Made by a program: the position numbers and the translations under genes. 64,000 nt of DNA, taken from the NCBI RefSeq assembly GCF_014694455.1, contig NZ_JAAUWT010000015.1, forward strand, positions 62,001 through 126,000, given 5' to 3'. Position 1 is the first letter of the stretch, and every line of letters begins with the position of its first letter. This document shows positions 7,424 through 16,269 of the stretch, in pieces. Below the pieces are notes generated by a model, which saw nothing but the letters and a program-made list of their open reading frames with translations, searched no databases and was not told the DNA's origin. This DNA is from Vibrio sp. S9_S30 (GTDB lineage: Bacteria; Pseudomonadota; Gammaproteobacteria; Enterobacterales; Vibrionaceae).

Positions 7424-10360
7424 ATGATCAAGCACCGCTATCCTCTTAGCATCCATATTACTAGTCTCTTTATGGCGCTCGCTACGGTTATTGGAAGTGT
7501 TTTAATTGCAATAAGCTACCATCATTCCCAACAATTGTTACAAGGCTCCGCTGAGGAATTAAGTAATGAAAACAGTGTAAAGCTGGAAACGTTATTTAGA
7601 GAGCAAGTCGCACCAGTTTTAACAACATTAGATTTCATGGCTATGAGTCATTTCATTCGCCACCAACATGACTCCCTTGAAAAAGGGGGCTGGCTAGATT
7701 CGCTGGAAATGATCTTTCAGAGGAATGCGAGCTTGGTCGCGCTTTATTACGGTTCTGAAAACGGCGATTTTACGCTGTATCGGCCTTTATACAACCCAAA
7801 AACCGCCAAACAATTCAACGCCCCTTCTGGTAGTGAGATCTTATTTCGTTCCACAAACACCGAAGGTAGAAATGAATCCATATTTTTAGATGGTGAGAAC
7901 CAAGTTGTATCTGCGTCTATCCGTTACGACAATCAATACGATCCGCGTAATCGCCCTTGGTACAGCCACGCCACCGATGATGGACAAATCCACTTAACGG
8001 AGCCCTACTATTTCTACTGGCTAAAAGATATTGGGGTAACGTTTGTTCGAAAAACCGCCAATCTAGAGTTTGTCGTTGCTGCCGATTTTTCGCTAGGCGG
8101 GTTACATAACAGCATCAGTGAGCTGGCATACGACTCACAAAGCCAGTTACTGCTCTTTGACAGTGCATTAAGACCCTTGGCGTCGCATCATATGGAGACA
8201 CCGCCCAATACGACAAATAACTCACCTTTAAACGTGCAACTTGAGAACACCGTTTTCTCTGAACTCAGCCTTCATGCCCCTTTGGGCTACCAATATCATA
8301 CCGTGACACATGAAGGTGTCGACTGGTCGGTAACTTTAACACCCGTAGAACTTACAGGTAATGTGAAGCTGTGGCTCGCAGAAGCGACCCCGCAGGACGC
8401 CCTACTCGCCAACCTATACTCCATGCGAGATAAACAAGTCTCTGTGGCCATGCTCATGTTACTCGGCTGTTTTGTCATTGTGTGGTACATAGCAAAACGT
8501 ATCGCTAGCCCACTGCATAATTTGTATAAGCAAACAGACAACATACGCCGATTTGAGTTCACCAAAACACGCTACCCAATAAGTATGATTAAAGAAGTGA
8601 ATGACCTCACTCAATCTGTCGAACTGATGGAGCATACACTTCACGATTTACTCAAATTGCTGCATGACACCGCGAGTAACCGCGATTTCTCCTTACTCGC
8701 TAAAAACATTACACATCAAAGTTACATTGTCACCAAAGCGGAAACCATCGTCCTTTCTATATGGAACAAGGCGACAAAGAAGTTTGATGAAAGCGTCAAT
8801 CAGACCATTATCCCTTTAAAAATCAACATCAACCTTCTGCTGGATAACACGCCAGAGGTTTACAAGAAACTTAAAGACGGTGAAACCGTTCATCTATCTA
8901 AAGATGATCCGGTGATGAGGCCCTACACGGTGTATTTTTATAACTCCGATCTTTACCTTTTCCCACTACTGAATCGTGACAAAAGCTTAGTGGGCATTCT
9001 AACACTGGGTTACGAACGACAAGTCACCGAAGCGCAGCAAGAAAAGCACGATTTCTTACGAGAGCTGCTTTCCTTTGCCGCCATAGCAAAAGAAAATATC
9101 GATCAGATACAACAACAAAAAGACATGTTAAATGCCTTCATTGAGCTTTTAGCGTCTGCGATAGATACCAAATCCCCATACACTGGCAAACACTGTCAGC
9201 GCGTTCCCGCTCTCGCTGAAATGCTCACACAAGCCGTTGTAGACGACACTGGGCGCTTCGCCGACTTCTCTATGTCTGCAAAGGAGTGGGAAGAATTGCA
9301 TCTAGGCGCTTGGCTGCACGATTGTGGGAAAATCATCACGCCAGAATATGTGGTAGACAAAGCAACCAAACTCGAAACCATTTACGACCGAATCCACGAA
9401 GTCCGTATGCGATTTGAATTACTCAAACAAACCGCACATACAAAATATTGGAAAGGCGTCAGTGCCGGACATAACAAAATTCGGCTTAAAAAAGAATTGG
9501 ATGATGAACTCCAAGCATTAGATAAAGATTTTGAATTCATCGCCGAATGTAATGTCGGTAGTGAGTACATGAATGACGAAAAGCTTGAGCGCATAAAGGA
9601 AATCAGCAAGCGACAGTGGAAGAGAACGATATGCGATAGGCTTGGCATTTCATGGGTAGAAAAAAACCGCTGTGCCCCGGCTTCGCCTTTACCGGTCATG
9701 GAATCGGTTTTATCCGATAAACAAGTGCATTGCATTCCATGGGCTCAAGGGTTCAACCCGAAACAAATGTGGAAAGAAAACTTCACTCTGAAACCAGGCG
9801 AATACCATCACAACCGTGGTGAACTCTACAACTTGTCTATTCGCGCGGGAACATTAACCGACGAAGAAAGGTTCATCATAAACGACCACATCATTCAAAC
9901 CATTGACATGCTTGATCGATTACCCTACCCAGAGTATCTGCAAAACGTTCCCGAAATCGCCGGGAGCCATCATGAAAGAATGGACGGAAAAGGTTACCCG
10001 CGTGGTCAATATGCCGGAGAGTTATCTATACCCGCTCGAGTAATGGCGATTGCCGACATATTTGAAGCACTTACAGCAAGCGACCGCCCCTACAAGAAAG
10101 CAAAAAGTTTAAAAGAATCATTGTCCATCATGACTAAACTTGCGACCTCCGGTCATATTGATGCCGAGCTGTACTTACTCTTTTTACAAAAAGGGGTATA
10201 TATGAAATACGCAAAATCCTACTTGCAAGAGGAGCAAATTGTCGATTTCGATAAAAACGCACACATCGCAGAGGTATCGATATACCTTTCTAAGATGGCT
10301 CATGAATCTAAGAATTTGTGCTCAAATACGGTGAACAATCCCACTAAAATGGAATCCTAA
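7424..10360 (+). CDS. Membrane HD-GYP c-di-GMP phosphodiesterase with Cache sensor and an enlarged HD domain
   Basis: A 978-residue sensor. TM1 (about 10-32), a periplasmic Cache-type domain (about 40-320, with NRPWYSHATD as in dCache proteins), TM2 (about 345-362), a HAMP-like linker (ASPLHNLYKQTDNI), a GAF-like region (about 420-550) and a C-terminal HD-GYP domain. The metal motif HDCGK is near residue 632 and HHERMDGKGYP near 848, followed by ADIFEALTASDRPYK. The gap between the two motifs is about 215 residues, whereas a plain HD-GYP domain has about 60, so roughly 150 residues are inserted. It probably hydrolyses c-di-GMP in response to a periplasmic small molecule. Single-gene unit. Confidence 0.88.
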   Translation: MIKHRYPLSIHITSLFMALATVIGSVLIAISYHHSQQLLQGSAEELSNENSVKLETLFREQVAPVLTTLDFMAMSHFIRHQHDSLEKGGWLDSLEMIFQRNASLVALYYGSENGDFTLYRPLYNPKTAKQFNAPSGSEILFRSTNTEGRNESIFLDGENQVVSASIRYDNQYDPRNRPWYSHATDDGQIHLTEPYYFYWLKDIGVTFVRKTANLEFVVAADFSLGGLHNSISELAYDSQSQLLLFDSALRPLASHHMETPPNTTNNSPLNVQLENTVFSELSLHAPLGYQYHTVTHEGVDWSVTLTPVELTGNVKLWLAEATPQDALLANLYSMRDKQVSVAMLMLLGCFVIVWYIAKRIASPLHNLYKQTDNIRRFEFTKTRYPISMIKEVNDLTQSVELMEHTLHDLLKLLHDTASNRDFSLLAKNITHQSYIVTKAETIVLSIWNKATKKFDESVNQTIIPLKININLLLDNTPEVYKKLKDGETVHLSKDDPVMRPYTVYFYNSDLYLFPLLNRDKSLVGILTLGYERQVTEAQQEKHDFLRELLSFAAIAKENIDQIQQQKDMLNAFIELLASAIDTKSPYTGKHCQRVPALAEMLTQAVVDDTGRFADFSMSAKEWEELHLGAWLHDCGKIITPEYVVDKATKLETIYDRIHEVRMRFELLKQTAHTKYWKGVSAGHNKIRLKKELDDELQALDKDFEFIAECNVGSEYMNDEKLERIKEISKRQWKRTICDRLGISWVEKNRCAPASPLPVMESVLSDKQVHCIPWAQGFNPKQMWKENFTLKPGEYHHNRGELYNLSIRAGTLTDEERFIINDHIIQTIDMLDRLPYPEYLQNVPEIAGSHHERMDGKGYPRGQYAGELSIPARVMAIADIFEALTASDRPYKKAKSLKESLSIMTKLATSGHIDAELYLLFLQKGVYMKYAKSYLQEEQIVDFDKNAHIAEVSIYLSKMAHESKNLCSNTVNNPTKMES

Positions 10361-10365
10361 ATCTT

Positions 10366-10443
10366 TAGAATAAGCTAAGTGAAGAACTTAGGTTGAATCC
10401 ATGCGGCACGCCGCTTTCTAACATGCTTGGTAAGCGGCGAGCC
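10366..10443. repeat. Intergenic structured repeat, copy A
   Basis: Starts TAGAATAAGCTAAGTGAA and, 48 bases on, carries CTTTCTAACATGCTTG as the loop of a hairpin whose arms are GGCaCGCCGCTT (10405-10416) and AAGCGGCGaGCC (10432-10443). A second copy lies at 60850-60925, with the same opening and the same loop but different stem bases. The hairpin could also terminate the HD-GYP transcript, though no T run follows. Confidence 0.5.
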
Positions 10444-10492
10444 TGAAACCTGAATTCATAACATTACTGAGGAAGTGGCAGCAAAGGAATGC

Positions 10493-10807
10493 TCAAAATA
10501 ACACATGCTTCAGTATCAAAAAGGCGCAAACACCCACTAACGTAGCCGTCAGTACGTTTTTTGTTTTCCACGCAATAAAACATGACAACAACGCTCCCCA
10601 AATATACGGGTTAGATACGTTGAGTTGGATCTCACCTTCCTGTACAAAGACGATAGGCGCAAGAATAGCAGTCAGTACCGCAGGGCTCGCATAACTTAAT
10701 AAGCGATGAAATTGAGGGTTTAATCTGAGCGGTAACTTGGGTTCTAGAAATAGATAACGGCTGAAAAAAACCACGGATGCCATCGCCAATATATAAAGAT
10801 AGATCAT
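10493..10807 (-). CDS. azlD: Branched-chain amino acid exporter, small subunit (AzlD family)
   Basis: A 104-residue, three- to four-helix membrane protein (PF05437). The N-terminus IYLYILAMASVVFFSRYLFL and the motif RLLSYASPAVLTAILAPIVF match AzlD/YgaH proteins. The start ATG overlaps the stop of azlC by four bases (ATGA), so the two are translated together. AzlC and AzlD form an exporter for branched-chain amino acids or their analogues. Length is normal for the family. Confidence 0.87.
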   Translation of the reverse strand: MIYLYILAMASVVFFSRYLFLEPKLPLRLNPQFHRLLSYASPAVLTAILAPIVFVQEGEIQLNVSNPYIWGALLSCFIAWKTKNVLTATLVGVCAFLILKHVLF

Positions 10808-11496
10808 GCCTTGTCTTTAAACCTTTCACAAAGATAGCCGCTTACCATGGCCAAAATACTCGCCATCACCAAACCACCCTCAACTTGTTGCCATGCGAAA
10901 TAAACCGAACACACCAAGGCAACAAAGACCGAAACCAAAACCGCTGTGCTTTTTATTGTGGGAACAACAATCCCAATGAAGGTTGCAGCAACAGCGAACT
11001 CCAACCCAAGTTCACTTAAGTTTGGGATCGTAGTACCAGCAACAATACCTATCAATGTAGCCAGATTCCAAATCAAATAAAAACTGCAGCCTGCTCCAAA
11101 AGCGTACCACGGCTTAAATTGATTCGGCGTTTGGTTTCCACAAAATGCAAACAATTCATCCGTTAAAAGAAAACCTAATACAAACCGCCATTTGAACGGC
11201 AAAGGGCTAATTTTGTCTCGCATGGCCACGCTATACAGGAAATGGCGAGATGTAATGAAGAATACCGTTAAAACAAGGGCTCCTAATGTTGCCCCTGCCT
11301 TAATCATCCCCATTGCGACCAACTGGGCGGCTCCTGCAAACAGAATAAGGGAAAAAGCTTGCCCTTCTAACGCCGTTAAACCGCTGTCTATGGCAAATGA
11401 ACCCGCCAAAATACCCCAAGGAACCACAGCAATGCTCAGTGGCAACATTTTTAGTGAGCCTTGTATAAAGAGCTTGCTACGAGATTCTTGGATCAT
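10804..11496 (-). CDS. azlC: Branched-chain amino acid exporter, large subunit (AzlC family)
   Basis: A protein of 230 residues of the AzlC/YgaZ family (PF03591). Typical segments are PLSIAVVPWGILAGSFAIDS, GAAQLVAMGMIKAGA, TSRHFLYSVAMRDKI and LLTDELFAFC. I chose the ATG at 11496 because TAGGAG sits six bases upstream; the frame extends further without a better site. It overlaps azlD by four bases. An AraC regulator is often found beside azlCD; here only a decayed remnant remains (11578-11793), so the pair may now lack its own control. Confidence 0.88.
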   Translation of the reverse strand: MIQESRSKLFIQGSLKMLPLSIAVVPWGILAGSFAIDSGLTALEGQAFSLILFAGAAQLVAMGMIKAGATLGALVLTVFFITSRHFLYSVAMRDKISPLPFKWRFVLGFLLTDELFAFCGNQTPNQFKPWYAFGAGCSFYLIWNLATLIGIVAGTTIPNLSELGLEFAVAATFIGIVVPTIKSTAVLVSVFVALVCSVYFAWQQVEGGLVMASILAMVSGYLCERFKDKA

Positions 11497-11577
11497 TATT
11501 TCTCCTAAAGTGTGCATTTTTCTTAAGCGATAGGAGGTGCCGTGCCTGTCGCGTTATAAAATGAAAGGTGTACTTAG

Positions 11578-11793
11578 TTAGGCGGCTCTCGCATATTGCA
11601 TAGGTGTCACGCCCAATGCAGAGTTACAGTGTCGGTGAAAGTAGCTTTGATCGTGAAAGCGCAAAATGATACGCACTGAAATGTGCCATGGTCGTGAGCA
11701 CTTCTAATGAAATATTGACCTACGGTAAATCATCCATAAATTGTTGCGCGCATTCTCTAAATATTAAATCCAACAATACTCTCAGTCAAATTG
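11578..11793 (-). pseudogene. Remnant of an AraC-family regulator
   Basis: On the minus strand two pieces of an AraC DNA-binding domain survive in different frames. Frame one reads LRVLLDLIFRECAQQFMDD, then LP, an in-frame stop, and VNISLEVLTTMAHFSAYHF, the linker and first helix-turn-helix. Another frame, overlapping the end of it, reads FHDQSYFHRHCNSALGVTPM, then QYARAA and a stop, the second helix-turn-helix and normal C-terminal end. About 50 codons between the two HTH units and the whole effector domain are missing. The gene is thus dead by deletion, frameshift and nonsense. It lies just upstream of azlC in the same direction, where azlCD-linked AraC genes are often found. Confidence 0.75.
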
Positions 11794-11830
11794 GCACCAT
11801 ATTACTCACTTGGATTTCCGGTTGATGCCA

Positions 11831-12439
11831 TCATTTATTCCACGTAATGTCGCAGAATTTTTCGACGCGCCAATTACCGTTCTCATAACACAAGATTGAC
11901 TCACTCAAGTTATGCGCAAAAGGCTCTTGCCAAATATCTGTTGGTGCCTTGTTCAACAATGCTGTGATGACCGTTTTTATCCAGCCAGCATGAGAAACAA
12001 GAACAACGGTTTGACCGGAACATTCTTGAGCAAGATCCTCAAGTGCTTGCAGCCCTCTTACTCTTACTTGTTCGAACGACTCACCAGTATCGGGTACATA
12101 ACGATCAGGGTGATTCCAGAAATCGGTATATCTTTTATTGTCGATTACATTGATATAATCAGTGCTCTGACCTTCCCAACTGCCTAGGTTGATCTCTCTG
12201 AACCCTTCCATCGTTTTCACTTGATTGAGCTCTACATCGGCGAGCAAACTTGCTGTTTGCATTGCCCTACCACTTGGAGAAGACCAAACAGAATCCATCC
12301 GAACACCTTTTAATTTGGATTTCGCTTCTTGAGCTTGTGCAATTCCTAATTCAGTCAGTGGCGAATCTTCATGCCCTTGCAATTTTTTCTGGAGATTCCA
12401 CTGCGTTTGCCCATGCCTAAAAAGATGTATTCGTGTCAC
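11831..12439 (-). CDS. Histidine phosphatase family protein (phosphoglycerate mutase-like)
   Basis: A 202-residue member of branch 1 of the histidine phosphatase superfamily. The catalytic motif FRHGQTQWNLQKKLQGHEDS is at residues about 7-26, with later conserved SSPSGRAMQTA, GSWEGQ and VSHAGWIKTV (second catalytic histidine). It resembles GpmB, CobC (alpha-ribazole phosphatase) and broad-specificity phosphatases; no cobalamin genes lie nearby, so the substrate is left open. Cytosolic, single gene. Its promoter side faces the PAS chemoreceptor gene. Confidence 0.85.
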   Translation of the reverse strand: MTRIHLFRHGQTQWNLQKKLQGHEDSPLTELGIAQAQEAKSKLKGVRMDSVWSSPSGRAMQTASLLADVELNQVKTMEGFREINLGSWEGQSTDYINVIDNKRYTDFWNHPDRYVPDTGESFEQVRVRGLQALEDLAQECSGQTVVLVSHAGWIKTVITALLNKAPTDIWQEPFAHNLSESILCYENGNWRVEKFCDITWNK

Positions 12440-12635
12440 TCTGTCCTCCTAACTAAGATGATTTGGCATACCCAAACAACGTTATACCATTTTGATTTAC
12501 AAACATTGCACTCATTTCCCATTTTCACGTTCAAAACGCTTCTAAATACCCTTATTCCCAAAAGTGCCTAGGGGGAAGAGAGAGTGGGAAGAAAAACGAA
12601 CGTCAACAAAACATAAACTTAAAAATGAAATTTAT

Positions 12636-12650
12636 GTTCCAAATTGGAAC
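12636..12650. promoter_or_regulatory. Palindrome upstream of the PAS chemoreceptor gene
   Basis: GTTCCAA-A-TTGGAAC, seven-base arms with one central base, 83 bp before the ATG at 12733. A likely operator for a dimeric regulator; the regulator is unknown. Confidence 0.45.
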
Positions 12651-12732
12651 TACTGTGAATCGGTGTCTAGACTCAAATAAAATAACCAGTGCTAGCCGGC
12701 ACAGCGTCGATAAACAAAATTAGGATCGAGTA

Positions 12733-14523
12733 ATGCGATTATTTTCAATCTTGGGCGGAAAAAGCCAAAACAATGGAAACGTGAGCAATCAAATTATCGA
12801 CAATGCATTAGATGCAATTGTTTCCATAGATAAAAGTAACAAAGTTTTTTATTTTAACCGAGCCGCAGAAAAGCTGTGGGGATACACGGCAAAAGAAGTG
12901 ATCGGCAACAATGTTAAAATGTTAGTACCTCAAGAGTTTCAACCTAATCATGATGAATACGTCAATCGAAATAGAACCACTGGACAGAATGTTATTGTCG
13001 GCACATCCAGAAAGCTAGAGCTGATCAGAAAAGACGGGACTAAGGTTTGGGTAAGTTTGGCTTTATCTAAAACCGTACTACCAGATGGGATCGGCTATTC
13101 TGCCTTCGTGAAGGATATTTCAGCAGAAGTCAACGCACAACAGCGCATTGAACAAGTGCTCGCTCAGTCCGTCAATGCCGTTGTTTCCATAGACGGGAAA
13201 AACTGCATCACCTATATGAATTCCGCCGCTGAGCATTTATGGGGCTATAAACAAGACGAGGTGTTAGGGAAAAACGTGAAAATGCTTGTTCCACGAGAAC
13301 TAAGAGACAAGCACGACTCACTGGTTAACGCCAACAGAGAAACAAGAATTGATAAAATTGTCGGAACAAGCCGAGATGTAGAAATAGAGACAAAAGAAGG
13401 TCGGCGAATTTGGGCAAATCTATCCCTATCAAGAATCGAATTGGATGGTGAAGTGGGTTACACCGCCTTTGCTCGTGATATTACCCAAGAAAGAGCCGCC
13501 AAAGATCAAATGGAGCAAGTGCTTTATCAAGCAATTGATGCCGTTGTCACCATTGATAAAGACAATATCGTCACCTTCTTTAACCCCTCCGCAGAAATAT
13601 TGTGGGGATACAAAAGATCCGAGGTTATTGGCAAGAACGTAAGGATGCTAGTGCCAAAAATTCACCAATCACGTCATGATGATTACGTGAATGCAAACCG
13701 ACGAACAGGCAAAGACAAAATTGTAGGTTCCAGCCGAGAGCTATTGATGGAACGAAAAGACGGTACTGAAATCTGGGTCAGCTTCTCACTTTCTAAGATT
13801 GAGGTAAACGGCGAAATCGCTTACACCGCATTTGTTCGCGATATTACAGAAGAGCGCACCGCACAAGAAACCATTAATCAGACCTTATCTCAAGCACTTG
13901 ATGCGGTTATCACAATTGATGAACACGGAACCGTCAGTTTCTTTAACAAAGCGGCTGAAGTACTTTGGGGATACACCCCTGAAGATGTGATTGGTAATAA
14001 TGTTAAGATGCTGGTGCCTGTGGAACTTCAACCCAATCACGATGGATTTATACAACGTAACATCAAGACAGGTGAAAATAAGATTGTTGGCACAAGCCGT
14101 GAGGTTCCTATCAATAGACCTGATGGAAAAGAGGCATGGGGGCTACTTTCTCTTTCAAAAGTCAGCCTCGATGGCAGAACAATCTATACGGCGTTCATTA
14201 AAGATATTTCTTCAGAAGTGAAACAGCGTAACGGTATGAAAGAGATCATGGACCGTGTAGGGACGTCAAGTAATGAAATCTCCGAAATTGCCAAAGTCAT
14301 CGATGGTATTTCAGACCAGACGAACCTTCTTGCATTAAATGCTGCGATAGAAGCCGCCCGTGCAGGAGAACATGGTCGTGGGTTTGCCGTCGTAGCCGAT
14401 GAGGTCAGGCAGTTGGCATCACGTTCTTCTGAATCCACCAACGAAATAAACCGACTCAGCGATGATACGCAAAAACTATTAACCGAGCTGGCAAATGTAT
14501 TGAAACTTAAAGCAAGCGAATAA
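12733..14523 (+). CDS. Soluble methyl-accepting chemotaxis-type protein with four tandem PAS domains
   Basis: A 596-residue protein with no membrane helix. Four PAS domains (about residues 20-135, 141-256, 262-377 and 383-498) share the pattern NxxAExLWGY, EVIGxNVxMLVP, HDxYV, IVGTSR and AFVxDIT. Their spacing is exactly 363 bp each time. A short signalling domain follows, with the tip SDQTNLLALNAAIEAARAGE and FAVVADEVRQLA; it is only about 95 residues, far less than a full chemoreceptor, and there is no CheR-docking tail. The PAS units look FixL-like, but the haem histidine that precedes IIGIGR in FixL is V or K here, so FixL-type haem binding is unlikely. BdlA and Aer2 are the nearest designs I know. 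A redox or metabolite signal is inferred. Confidence 0.87.
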   Translation: MRLFSILGGKSQNNGNVSNQIIDNALDAIVSIDKSNKVFYFNRAAEKLWGYTAKEVIGNNVKMLVPQEFQPNHDEYVNRNRTTGQNVIVGTSRKLELIRKDGTKVWVSLALSKTVLPDGIGYSAFVKDISAEVNAQQRIEQVLAQSVNAVVSIDGKNCITYMNSAAEHLWGYKQDEVLGKNVKMLVPRELRDKHDSLVNANRETRIDKIVGTSRDVEIETKEGRRIWANLSLSRIELDGEVGYTAFARDITQERAAKDQMEQVLYQAIDAVVTIDKDNIVTFFNPSAEILWGYKRSEVIGKNVRMLVPKIHQSRHDDYVNANRRTGKDKIVGSSRELLMERKDGTEIWVSFSLSKIEVNGEIAYTAFVRDITEERTAQETINQTLSQALDAVITIDEHGTVSFFNKAAEVLWGYTPEDVIGNNVKMLVPVELQPNHDGFIQRNIKTGENKIVGTSREVPINRPDGKEAWGLLSLSKVSLDGRTIYTAFIKDISSEVKQRNGMKEIMDRVGTSSNEISEIAKVIDGISDQTNLLALNAAIEAARAGEHGRGFAVVADEVRQLASRSSESTNEINRLSDDTQKLLTELANVLKLKASE

Positions 14524-14848
14524 TGTAAGTTCAAATAACCAACTTAGAGAGAGGCTTCCCCCTCTCTTGATGTTAGCGTGCAAACAAACCAAGCGTGCTT
14601 AGGGCACGCAGAAACTTATTTTCGTTCAAACCTACGATAACAGTAGGCAACTTTTGGACTCAGAGATTGTCAGAGTAAATCCGGATGAAATGTATTTTAC
14701 GCCCAATATGAGTTGTTTACTTTTCAAGCTAAAACATCAACCCTGCTTCGTTATCCTCTATTGATATTGTAAGTTTCGGTGACTCTTCCTTGTTTTATCT
14801 GCCTTCGCGGGTAGAATCTTTAACAAAATATAATGACATACTTCACTC
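14524..14848. other. Intergenic region with two hairpins
   Basis: About 325 bp before HMG-CoA reductase. It holds a hairpin AGAGAGG/CCTCTCT (14548-14567), the likely end of the chemoreceptor transcript, and a second GCGTGC/GCACGC hairpin (14593-14609). The rest is presumed promoter for the next gene; no coding signal. Confidence 0.5.
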
Positions 14849-16108
14849 ATGCCAAAACTGAATGCACTAGAAAGTACAGAGCATTACTCCATTCAAGAAC
14901 AATGTTCTTTAGGACAAATTGATAATAAGCTTGCTCCAGATTATACGCCGCCAGCCATTGCGCTTCCGCGTTCACCATTCTTAACAGATAAAGCCATTGA
15001 ACGTCGATGGGATTGCATCGGACAACCCGATATACGTGATGCATTGCTCGATGCAAACACACTTAAACAGAGAAAAGAGTACAGCAAAAATATTGAAAAC
15101 TTCATAGGGTCCGTCAAAGTCCCTCTTGGTATTGCAGGACCGTTACGTGTCAACGGGCTGTTCGCAAACGAGGATTTCCTTGTTCCCCTCGCCACCACTG
15201 AGGCGGCCCTTGTAGCGTCCTACCATAGAGGATGCCGGCTCATAACCGCTTCAGGTGGCGCTTCTGCCATGTTAATTAATGAAGGTGTGACAAGAACACC
15301 CGCTTTTCTGTTCGACAATCTGGCGCTTGCTGGGCGATTTGTTGGTTGGGCGACCAGTCAATACGACACTTTTAAAACGCTAGCCGAATCCACAACCCGA
15401 CATGGAAAGCTAAAAGACATCAGCATCACCATTGAAAGCAATCACGTGTTTTTAGTTTTCGAATTTCTGACAGGTGACGCTTCAGGTCAAAATATGGTGA
15501 CTATCGCGACCAACGCTGTGTATGAATTTATCTTGAAACAGTCTCCAATTAAGCCAAGCCACGCTATTCTAGATGGCAACTTATCAGGCGACAAAAAAGC
15601 AAATGCACACACTATGCGAAGTGTCAGGGGGAAGAAAGTTTCAGCGGAAGTTCATATTACCCGAGAATTGGTAAAGGAATTTTTGCACACCACGCCCGAA
15701 GACATGGTTAAGTTCGGTCAAATCACCACCTCTGGCGCACTGCTTAGCGGATCTATTGGCGTTAACGCTCACTTTGCCAATGCACTCGCAGCCCTTTACA
15801 TCGCCTGTGGACAAGATGCAGCGTGTGTTGCCGAATCTGCCGTGGGTATGTCTCGTATGACCATTAAAGATGATGGCAACCTATATGCTAGCGTTACGCT
15901 GCCCAACCTAATGCTTGGTACCGTTGGTGGCGGTACGGGGCTTCCGTCTCAGAAAGCTTGTCTGGACATTATGGGGTTGAGTGGATCAGGTAAAGCGAGG
16001 GCACTCGCGGAAGTGTGTGCCTCCCTTTGTTTGGCAGGCGAATTGTCGATTGTCGGCGCATTTTGCTCTGGGCACTTTACAAAAGCACACAGCAAGCTAT
16101 CACGTTAA
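14849..16108 (+). CDS. mvaA: Hydroxymethylglutaryl-CoA reductase, class I type
   Basis: A 419-residue enzyme that reduces HMG-CoA to mevalonate. Catalytic features are visible: ENFIGSVKVPLGIAGPL (substrate loop), Glu in ATTEAALVAS, Lys in GDKKANA, Asp in GQDAACVAES and the C-terminal His in KAHSKLSR. The cofactor loop GTVGGGTGLPSQKACLD resembles class I (eukaryotic/archaeal) enzymes rather than the class II of Pseudomonas mevalonii. There is no N-terminal membrane part, so it is soluble. No other mevalonate-pathway gene lies in the window, and vibrios make isoprenoids by the MEP route, so its purpose is unclear. A bidirectional terminator follows. Confidence 0.92.
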   Translation: MPKLNALESTEHYSIQEQCSLGQIDNKLAPDYTPPAIALPRSPFLTDKAIERRWDCIGQPDIRDALLDANTLKQRKEYSKNIENFIGSVKVPLGIAGPLRVNGLFANEDFLVPLATTEAALVASYHRGCRLITASGGASAMLINEGVTRTPAFLFDNLALAGRFVGWATSQYDTFKTLAESTTRHGKLKDISITIESNHVFLVFEFLTGDASGQNMVTIATNAVYEFILKQSPIKPSHAILDGNLSGDKKANAHTMRSVRGKKVSAEVHITRELVKEFLHTTPEDMVKFGQITTSGALLSGSIGVNAHFANALAALYIACGQDAACVAESAVGMSRMTIKDDGNLYASVTLPNLMLGTVGGGTGLPSQKACLDIMGLSGSGKARALAEVCASLCLAGELSIVGAFCSGHFTKAHSKLSR

Positions 16109-16201
16109 CTAACCTTACCTCTGGGTAATCCATATTTAACCCATCAATTATTAATAACAAAGTTATTCAAAGCTGACGTTAAACTAAAGCAAGAGATACA
16201 G

Positions 16202-16246
16202 AAAAAGCCGCCTAACTCATGTCACATCACGAGTTGGCGGCTTTTT
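16202..16246. terminator. Bidirectional terminator between HMG-CoA reductase and the membrane-protein gene
   Basis: AAAAAGCCGCC pairs with GGCGGCTTTTT (with CAACTC-type extension inside: AACTC/GAGTT). The A and T runs at both feet allow termination in both directions, fitting the convergent genes. Confidence 0.85.
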
Positions 16247-16269
16247 GATTCTCTCAGCGAGTTATTTCA

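Noticed and set aside
9382..9735. 117-codon frame on the minus strand inside the HD-GYP gene
   Set aside because: It lies opposite the insertion of a well-supported gene, with composition as expected for a shadow frame.
10366..10443. attC (integron cassette) site
   Set aside because: TCTAACA resembles part of a site, but the paired RYYYAAC/GTTRRRY ends and cassette layout are absent.
11790..11806. TTGGCAC-like sigma-54 promoter element near 11795
   Set aside because: The -12 part (TTGCW) is missing at the right spacing.
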